64,000 nucleotides of DNA from Gerris lacustris (taxonomy: Eukaryota; Arthropoda; Insecta; Hemiptera; Gerridae). Positions 59,701-64,000 of this stretch are shown here, piece after piece. Below the pieces are notes generated by a model. It searched no databases. It was not told the DNA's origin and saw only the letters and a program-made list of their open reading frames with translations. Made by a program: the position numbers and the translations under genes. The stretch covers positions 119,854,979-119,918,978 of the forward strand of contig OX578276.1 in NCBI GenBank assembly GCA_951217055.1. Direction: 5' to 3'. Numbering within the stretch: position 1 is the first letter of the stretch; each line of letters begins with the position of its first letter.

Positions 59701-62545
59701 GCTTTCCCTGGTAAACTCACCTGTGCCTGTTATTGCAGCTGTGGATGGACTTGCGGCTGCAGCAGGTTGCCAACTGGTTGCTCAATGTGATATAATTATT
59801 TGTACCAAGCAATCAGCTTTCTCCACACCAGGGTGAGGGTAAAGTCTTATAAAATTTATAATTTTCATAAATTTAACATATACAGTAAGATTTACTAAAG
59901 TTTTGACTTTTCACAGCGCGGGAAAATCCGTCGGGAGCCAATGAGAAGTCAGGATTTCTAATTTTAGAAGGTTGGGCCAACTAGGCAAACAAAAATGTCA
60001 CCGGCCCCACCCCTCCTACAGGACTAGTGGCATTATTTTTTTCATCATTTAGGTTGGCCAATCTGAGTGTCAAAAGTTAAAACTTTAGTAAATCTTAGGG
60101 TGCGTTCGGAAACACTAACCAGGTCGACCGAGAAGTAACCGGTGTGTCCGGAAACACCAACCAAAACAACCGACCGCGTTCGTAAAGCTCCGGTTGTTTT
60201 AGCGGTCGACCGCTTCGACCGAAATTGAAATACGGTGAGTCCGGTTAGTAACCATCATGTTACCTTTTTGGCGAAATGTCATTGTTATTTTGTAAACATT
60301 TGAATACGTTTTTATTAAACATTGAATACATTGTCGTCTTTTTTTGCTAATTTTTAAAATTCTTTATTAATATTTAGTTTTTGTGAAACATGGACCTTTT
60401 TCGGCACTCTTTTACTTTTTTATTCACCTTTTTTATTTTAAAATTAAAATGAATTTGGTGGGTAATTTTTTTGACTAATAATAACAATATATCAAAACTG
60501 AAAGATGAAAAGTGTGATATTCCTTTGTACCACAGGTCATTATAGACCTACTTTTGTCCTAATAATTATTTACTTTGTTACCAATCCTAGTTTTCAACAT
60601 TTTATGGACACCGATATAGTTGTTATTTTATTAGACAATCTAAAATAGAACCCCTGCCTGAGTTAAAGGAGACTGTGCGGTAGAGGATTGCTTGGTGCAT
60701 AATTTTGCTTGATTCATTCATGAGAGATTATATACATTTGTTAAACTGTCCGTTTGCATATTTTATACATTTAAGAGATTATAAATGTATCATTAGTACA
60801 CAGAAGAGTTGATATTATCGATGTAAACAGTGAAGTTCAAGGTTTTAGGAGGAAGATGCTGCTGAACGTCGTGTAATCTGAGAATTTAGTAGAAGGAAAA
60901 AGGAAAGGGATGATTGCTATATACAGATTTAACCTAAAGGGGTGCCGCTGCAATAGTTTATTTACTTGAGGAATCGTCACAGCTTAACTTCTATCTCACA
61001 CCAAAGAAAAATCTTTAATCTTCTAATTGGTCACTTTTCTGAATAACATATATAATCTGTAAATTTTTCATAGTTTAGTTTAAATTATGATCTATGAGGA
61101 AAAGGTTATTGGTAATCATTAAAATTTAAATAATAAAACAAAAATGTGATTATCTAATTTTACAACCTGGGGGGGGGGGGGGTAAAATAAATGTCACAGA
61201 AGCAAAGCTTGTGAATTAGACTTAATAACATATGAAAGAAATTAATGTTTCAGAGCTAGCTTTGGTGTTTTTTGCTCTACTCCTGGAGTTGCTGTGGCCA
61301 GAGCAGTTCCTAAAACAACAGCTGCTCACATGCTCTTCACTGGTCTACCACTATCAGCTGAACAGGCTCTTAAATCTGGTCTTGTTTTCTCTATTTCTGA
61401 GGATAGAACATCATTAGGTTAGATTAGTATTTATAACATAAAATAAATGTATGTAAAATAATTCAAAAAGTTCTGCATTTGTAAGGTGATTCCAATGAAA
61501 CATGAACACAGTCTGAAATCATTTTTTTAAACAAGATATGCACTATTTTGTTTGATATCTATATTGTTATCTTTTGGATAATTAGAATCCTGTTATTCTT
61601 ATAGAAAATATTGGGTTTGAGTTTAGATAACAATTGTAGCAAGATCTAGACATTTTGATTGTCTTTATGAAATTAACCCCTAATGCCCTTTTAAGGAATT
61701 TATTAATTGATTTACAAGGCTTTTTTGGTAATAATTTATTTCCTACAAAATCTCCCTATTTCATCTCTAAGAGCAAGGCTTATAGAAACCTAAGAGAAAA
61801 GCTGCAATAGTCCTTGTAGAATTTTCACCCCTATTTCTGACTGGCTGGTAAGCATCTCATAACATTTTTCAAAACACAACACACGTGCACTTGGTTTATT
61901 ATATTTTCAATATTTAATATCATAGACTATTAAATATTCTGACTTCTACACTTAAAATAGTGATATTATATATTTTTTCTGTAATTGATTTAATAGTTAC
62001 AAAGTTTTGTAAAAAAAGAAAAAAAGGAAAACTGTGTGTGCGTAAATATAATTTACTCCTTGAAGTTAAGATAGCAACATGCAGATTTATATAAAGATAC
62101 CTACATTTATCTTTTTAATTAATCATGTATCTATGTTATTTCAGAAAAGGAATTAAAAATAATAGTTGATGCTATTATATCGAAAAGTCGGCCTATAGTT
62201 GAAATGGGTAAGAGGACTTTCTACCGACAAATTCAAATGGATTTACCACGAGCCTATGAGTGAGTATCATAGAGTGTTTAAATGTCAATTAGTTATTTTA
62301 TAACATTATTTTTTATCCTGTAGGAATTGCTTTATTGTAATTGGTTTGAAATGTTAAAGAAACATTGGTTTATGTTCTGGTTGTACAAAATTTAATAAAT
62401 CAATAATCTTATCTTTTTACTTTTTTTTTTTTTTAGTGTTGCTACCACTACGATGTTAGATAATTTAGAACTGCCTGATGGTAAGGAGGGTTTGCAGAGT
62501 TTTGCTGAAAAAAGGAAACCCGTTTGGAAAAATGAGAAAAAATAA
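56757..62545 (+). CDS. ECHDC3: Enoyl-CoA hydratase domain-containing protein 3-like (5' incomplete)
   Basis: Exons 56757-56878, 56990-57125, 59654-59832, 61254-61417, 62145-62259 and 62437-62545, all with GT/AG borders and matching phases, 825 nt, 274 residues plus stop. This is a crotonase-fold protein of the ECHDC3 family, usually mitochondrial. Matching blocks in order: FSAGHNLKEL (first oxyanion-hole region), PVPVIAAVDGLAAAAGCQLVAQ (second), FSTPGASFGVFCSTPGVAVA, MLFTGLPLSAEQAL, SKSRPIVEMGKRTFYRQ and the C-terminal AEKRKPVW. The segment between KEL and EVFKKC is about four residues shorter than in vertebrate ECHDC3, so a small exon in the 2.5-kb second intron may be missing. The initiator and targeting peptide are in an upstream exon I can only guess at (54476-54508). 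AATAAA at 62591-62596. Reaction and substrate of this family are not well settled. Confidence 0.9.
57126..59653. other. Second intron of ECHDC3
   Basis: Contains a GC-richer insert at about 57265-57610 with no recognisable coding, and an ATTT-rich simple repeat at 58760-58812. No exon of the family is evident apart from the two bordering ones. Confidence 0.5.
59888..60096. mobile_element. ~210-bp MITE in ECHDC3 intron 3
   Basis: Ends AGATTTACTAAAGTTTTGAC and, inverted, AGATTTACTAAAGTTTTAAC, with TA on both sides. The middle (GGCCAACTAGGCAAACAAAA...AGTGGCATTATTTTTTTCAT) is shared with the element at 63204-63387. Confidence 0.75.
60105..60260. repeat. GC-rich stretch with CGACCG/CGGTCG motifs
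   Basis: GTGCGTTCGGAAACACTAACC at the left, with AGGTCGACCG, CCGGAAACACCAACC and GCGGTCGACCGC inside; several short inverse pairs. It looks like part of a MITE; ends not defined. Confidence 0.4.
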
Positions 62546-64000
62546 AAATGATAGGTTGCATCATTGAATAATTTATTATAATTGGTTTAGAATAAATAAG
62601 GAACATAACTGAAAGATTTGCCACCAGAAAATAAATAAAGAAAGTAATTGGGCAGCAGTTCTGTAACTATGAAAAAATTTCTTTATTAGGAAAACCTACA
62701 ATAATAAATTTAATATTTCATGTGTTAATTTTGTTTATCAGCTTTAAATTGTGTTTTATAACATGCTACTTATTCACTATTGTGGCGAAGAAGTTTGTAT
62801 CATTGAAAACCTAGCTTATGTGGGGCCCTAACATTTGATCGTTGTTCTTAAAATAATTTTAAACTGGATAATTTAGCATCCTTTGGGAAACAATATTTAA
62901 TTCTAATTTAATTAAAAATAATTTAAAAGTTATACATTTAATTAAATTAATTTATGTTTTTTCTTCTCTTTTATAATTTTTATTATAATTTGGTTTATTA
63001 TTGTTTAGAGGTTTATATAAATTGTTTCCAAAAAATAAATATTAAAAAACTTGAATTATTATCATTTGCAGTTTATATTATTGTGAAGAGGTGCCACACT
63101 CTGTACCACTTAACAAAATTACTCTGTGTAATCGTGTTCCTCTTATCCTTTCTGTCCTGTATAATCAAAATCAATGATAACACACCTCATGACAACTGTA
63201 GTAGGATCAAAAAAAGAGTTCATTTTAAACAGCTTGGGAAAATAAAAAAAAAAAGGTCAGGCCAATTAATCAAACAAAATTGTCACTAGCCTGAGCGTGG
63301 CCCTTAGGAGACCGCCTAGTGGCTTCATTTTTTCCCCCTCACATAGGTTGCCTAACTGAGCTGTCAGATTAAGGCTTTTTTTGATCCAACTGTACATATT
63401 AATATATCAACTCGTACACTGATTCTTCCTCTTATGCATTACAACTAGATATATCTTTCTAAGGTTTAGAGCCCAGCTGTCAAGGGAGATCTGGTAATGG
63501 TAACTACAGTTAGTGAGCTCAATGGTTTTATAGATTAAGTTAACTTTTAGAAAGGATAGTCAAGAAAAACTCTTTTATCTACGATTGATACGAAATATAA
63601 ACATTTTATCTCCGTTTAGATGCGTAGAAAGTGATTCTTTTATTAGTTGTATTCATTGCGCATTCGTGTTTCATAATTGTGCGACAAGGTAAAGAATTCT
63701 TCACCTCATCGCATGATTTGCGTGTTTGTTTACATTTAACAAAACTAATTTGCTGTTTGTTTAATTAAAGTAAGTTTTTATCAAGTTTTTAGTGATAAAC
63801 AATGTATATCTAAGGATTTTCTGTATTTATTATTAAAATTCAACAATCATAGATAAAGTAAGAAAACTGCATTTTGCTTTGCTCGTGTGGTTTTACTACC
63901 CTGTTGCTCGGATGCAAACTCCACACTCGCATGCAAAATGCTACTTTCCGCACTTGACGTGTAATGTACTATTTTTTGACAATACAAACATCCTAGATAA
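62546..64000. other. 3' flank of ECHDC3 with repeat copies
   Basis: A MITE relative lies at 63204-63387 (GGATCAAAAAAAG and its inverse at the ends). The 63560-63810 stretch is a copy of family A, sharing CGATTGATACGAAATATAAAC and TTTACATTTAACAAAACTAA with 29620-29880. No further gene is visible before the window ends. Confidence 0.55.

Overview
This looks like a window of an AT-rich, transposon-crowded arthropod nuclear genome, most probably an insect. Genes have short exons with GT/AG introns. The galactose-transporter protein reads very close to the insect Ugalt type, and the secreted genes carry an arthropod chitin-binding fold. I cannot fix the species or order. The repeat mix (hAT, piggyBac, mariner-like, Helitron, Jockey-type LINE, DUF7869 element, many small palindromic elements) is typical of large insect genomes such as those of Hemiptera.

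Host genes, left to right. (1) The 3' end of an NPC2/ML-domain lipid-binding protein on + (about 17-839). (2) A secreted orphan protein of about 790 aa on +, built from a tiny signal-peptide exon (1894-1919) and one large exon (5307-7653). (3) and (4) Two paralogous secreted chitin-binding proteins on +, at 24398-26710 and 34589-38781. Each has a tiny first exon, one CBM14 domain with its first Cys at residue 24, YWxGTDxTGMTGT-type repeats and Thr-rich mucin-like sequence. (5) The UDP-galactose transporter Ugalt/SLC35A2 on - (49379-53393, two coding exons). (6) An ECHDC3-type mitochondrial enoyl-CoA hydratase-like gene on + (56757-62545, six exons seen; the start exon is uncertain). Genes 5 and 6 are divergently arranged.

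Nearly everything between the genes is mobile DNA, much of it nested with readable boundaries. There is a foldback element inside the first intron of the orphan gene (2157-4213). A Helitron (9505-14670) is split by a decayed hAT (10199-13414, perfect 8-bp target duplication). A long palindromic element (14741-18469) carries a decayed gene in its inverted arms and was entered by a piggyBac. A mariner-like element (18481-20425) was entered by a LINE. An array of short hairpins (30770-34325) was split by a Helitron pair (31375-34271), itself entered by a 5'-truncated Jockey-type LINE (33289-34234). A TIR element with TA target carries a DUF7869 relic (41362-43191). Two copies of one hAT family (46718-47443 and 51577-52579) each have perfect 8-bp target duplications; the second lies in the Ugalt intron.

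The secreted genes, two of them chitin-binding with mucin-like repeats, would fit an extracellular matrix, cuticle or gut-lining role, but that is inference. The features most worth following up are the shared micro-exon architecture of the three secreted genes, the 75-bp coding tandem array, the 178-bp inverted repeat with a single mismatch, and the DUF7869-carrying TIR element.
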